A stretch of DNA of 6,195 nt, taken from positions 1 to 6,195 of the forward strand of contig CAIYCZ010000073.1 in assembly GCA_903924805.1 (NCBI GenBank), read 5' to 3'. The notes beneath the pieces are model-generated. The model made no database searches. It had not been told where the DNA came from and was given only the letters and a program-made list of their open reading frames with translations. This document shows positions 5,536 through 6,195 of the stretch, in pieces. Made by a program: the position numbers and the translations under genes. The first letter of the stretch is position 1, and each line of letters starts with the position of its first letter. The DNA comes from an uncultured delta proteobacterium (GTDB lineage Bacteria > Desulfobacterota > WTBG01 > CAIYCZ01).

Positions 5536-5635
5536 GGACGCAGATGAACGCAGATATACGCAGATTTAGAATCCTGTTAATCTGCGATAACCCGCGTCCA
5601 AATATTCAGTGTTCTTTTGTGTATTCAGTGGCTAA
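5536..5635 (+). repeat. Dispersed 100-bp repeat, copy B
   Basis: Copy B is the better preserved. Its first 64 bases (5536-5599) form an imperfect palindrome, GGACGC at the left end and GCGTCC at the right end, with 16 of 20 outer positions complementary. Inside is a perfect 8-bp stem, CGCAGATT (5559-5566) and AATCTGCG (5579-5586), with a 12-base loop. Three CGCAGAT words start at 5539, 5549 and 5559, one per helical turn. A CAGTG-rich tail follows. There is no open reading frame inside. Confidence 0.85.
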
Positions 5636-5639
5636 AATT

Positions 5640-5673
5640 AAAAGGGCAGTGCCATAATTGGTGCTGCCTTTTT
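5640..5673 (+). terminator. Terminator-like hairpin, possibly bidirectional, with no obvious client gene
   Basis: AAAAGGGCAGTGCC (5640-5653), a six-base loop ATAATT, then GGTGCTGCCTTTTT (5660-5673). The RNA stem pairs along its full length if three G-U wobbles are allowed, and it ends in a T-tract on the plus strand. The minus strand ends in T's more weakly. No plus-strand gene ends nearby: the closest upstream is the cyclase gene, 1.3 kb back and separated by the opposing kinase gene. Confidence 0.6.
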
Positions 5674-5717
5674 GCTTAAGCCATTGACTCCCGACCCCTG
5701 TAATCTTTTTAAATCCA

Positions 5718-5746
5718 TTGATTTTTTTAGTGAGCAGAGGTACTAT
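5718..5746 (+). promoter_or_regulatory. Predicted sigma70 promoter of the PIN-domain gene
   Basis: TTGATT (5718-5723) and TACTAT (5741-5746) lie 17 bp apart, each matching four of six consensus bases. A start near 5753 would give a leader of about 40 nt that includes the TAATAG repeats and the 9-codon ORF. Confidence 0.42.
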
Positions 5747-5768
5747 TTGTAATAGTAATAGTAGGGAA

Positions 5769-5798
5769 ATGCAGACTATTAAGGCTCTTTTATGCTAA
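5769..5798 (+). other. Possible 9-codon leader ORF overlapping the PIN start
   Basis: ATG at 5769 opens a frame coding MQTIKALLC and stops with TAA at 5796-5798, four bases past the first base of the PIN ATG (5792-5794). AGGG at 5763-5766 precedes it, but at a spacing of only 2 nt. It could be a coupling ORF, the remnant of an antitoxin start, or chance. Confidence 0.2.
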
Positions 5799-6195
5799 AA
5801 CGGGTGTATATAGAAACGACTATACCGAGCTTTTATTATGAAACAAGACGCGAACCCGAAATGGTTGCTCGAAGAAAATGGACACGGGAATGGTGGAATA
5901 AACATGCGGGGAAGTATGAACTGGTGACCAGTGAACCAGTATGTGAAGAGCTGAGAACCGGAGATTATCCAAATAAGAAATTTGCTCTATTATTAATGAA
6001 AAACATCGTCCGGATTGCTGTAGAATCTGAAATTGAAGATATTGTTAAAGCGTATATTAGGCATAGAGTCATGCCGGCAGACCCTGTGGGGGATGCTCTT
6101 CATCTTGCTTTGGCATCGTATCATAAATGTGACTTTCTTCTAACCTGGAACTGTAATCATCTTGCGAATGCAAATAAGTTTTTTCACATCCGCCA
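5792..6195 (+). CDS. PIN-domain protein, VapC-like putative RNase toxin (3' end cut off by window)
   Basis: The frame is open from ATG 5792 to the window edge and gives 134 residues; the expected full length is somewhat longer, with the C-terminal strand missing. VYIETTIPSFYY at the N-terminus is the first PIN strand, with Glu8 where most VapC proteins have Asp. EPVCEEL (49-55) gives the second acidic position. MPADPVGDALHLALAS (94-109) gives Asp97 and Asp101 of the 'DALHLA' helix, and CDFLLTWNCNHLANANKF (113-130) is the last conserved block, with Asp114 and Asn120 where classical PIN proteins often have Asp. Together these should bind a divalent metal for RNA cleavage. The family is usually annotated as a type II toxin, but no complete antitoxin gene precedes it here; one could lie downstream outside the window. 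A weak AAGG lies 7 nt before the start, and a promoter sits about 45 bp upstream. Confidence 0.88.
   Translation, partial: MLKRVYIETTIPSFYYETRREPEMVARRKWTREWWNKHAGKYELVTSEPVCEELRTGDYPNKKFALLLMKNIVRIAVESEIEDIVKAYIRHRVMPADPVGDALHLALASYHKCDFLLTWNCNHLANANKFFHIR

Larger units (their letters stand above)
5366..5791. other. 426-bp gene-free region filled by repeats, a hairpin and a promoter
   Basis: No credible gene lies between the divergently oriented kinase and PIN genes. Positions 5387-5635 are taken up by two 100-bp direct repeats and a 49-bp spacer; 5640-5673 is a terminator-like hairpin; 5718-5746 is a promoter pointing at the PIN gene. About 5674-5717 shows nothing I can name. Confidence 0.65.

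Noticed and set aside
5387..5635. CRISPR array
   Set aside because: There are only two repeat copies, each about 100 bp, with one spacer that itself contains an inverted repeat tail, and no cas gene is present.
4389..5635. Insertion sequence or composite transposon carrying the kinase
   Set aside because: There is no transposase, no target-site duplication that I can find, and the repeats are of different lengths with unequal spacing.

Overview
The window looks like an ordinary stretch of bacterial chromosome at moderate G+C. Most genes carry Shine-Dalgarno sequences, and sigma70-like promoter hexamers can be picked out in the intergenic gaps. No rRNA, tRNA, CRISPR array, transposase or prophage gene is visible. 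The gene content and the short dispersed repeats built on the GGACGCAGAT motif fit an environmental, probably Gram-negative lineage. From general familiarity with such genomes I would consider anammox-type Planctomycetes, Nitrospirota or Desulfobacterota, but the sequence alone does not settle this.

Layout from left to right. (1) The last 61 codons of a plus-strand gene, possibly a SAM-dependent methyltransferase (1-186). (2) A minus-strand pair, read right to left: a zinc-ribbon rhomboid intramembrane protease (929-1777) followed 29 bp later by a HAD-superfamily hydrolase (270-899). The HAD gene starts with TTG, and that codon lies inside a run of four 8-bp GAGTT repeats that fills the gap. 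(3) A minus-strand M29-family aminopeptidase (1893-3092) with a strong ribosome binding site. (4) A 374-bp divergent intergenic region with a promoter on each side, a perfect 14-bp palindrome, a small hairpin at the predicted aminopeptidase mRNA start, and a degenerate iteron-like repeat. (5) A plus-strand DacZ-type diadenylate cyclase (3467-4363), which would make c-di-AMP. (6) A convergent minus-strand ROK-family sugar kinase (4412-5365). (7) A 426-bp gene-free region with two 100-bp direct repeats, an inverted copy of their tail, a terminator-like hairpin and a promoter. (8) The 5' part of a VapC-like PIN-domain gene running off the right edge (5792-6195).

These genes do not form an obvious pathway. 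Rhomboid and HAD are probably co-transcribed. The aminopeptidase and diadenylate cyclase share a divergent control region. The kinase is bracketed by inverted copies of the dispersed repeat. I see no convincing new multi-gene system. The most unusual material is the repeat family, with its 10-bp phased CGCAGAT units and palindromic folds. Next come the Ala in place of the last Arg of the cyclase RHR motif, and the PIN gene that has no full antitoxin gene beside it but a 9-codon ORF overlapping its start.
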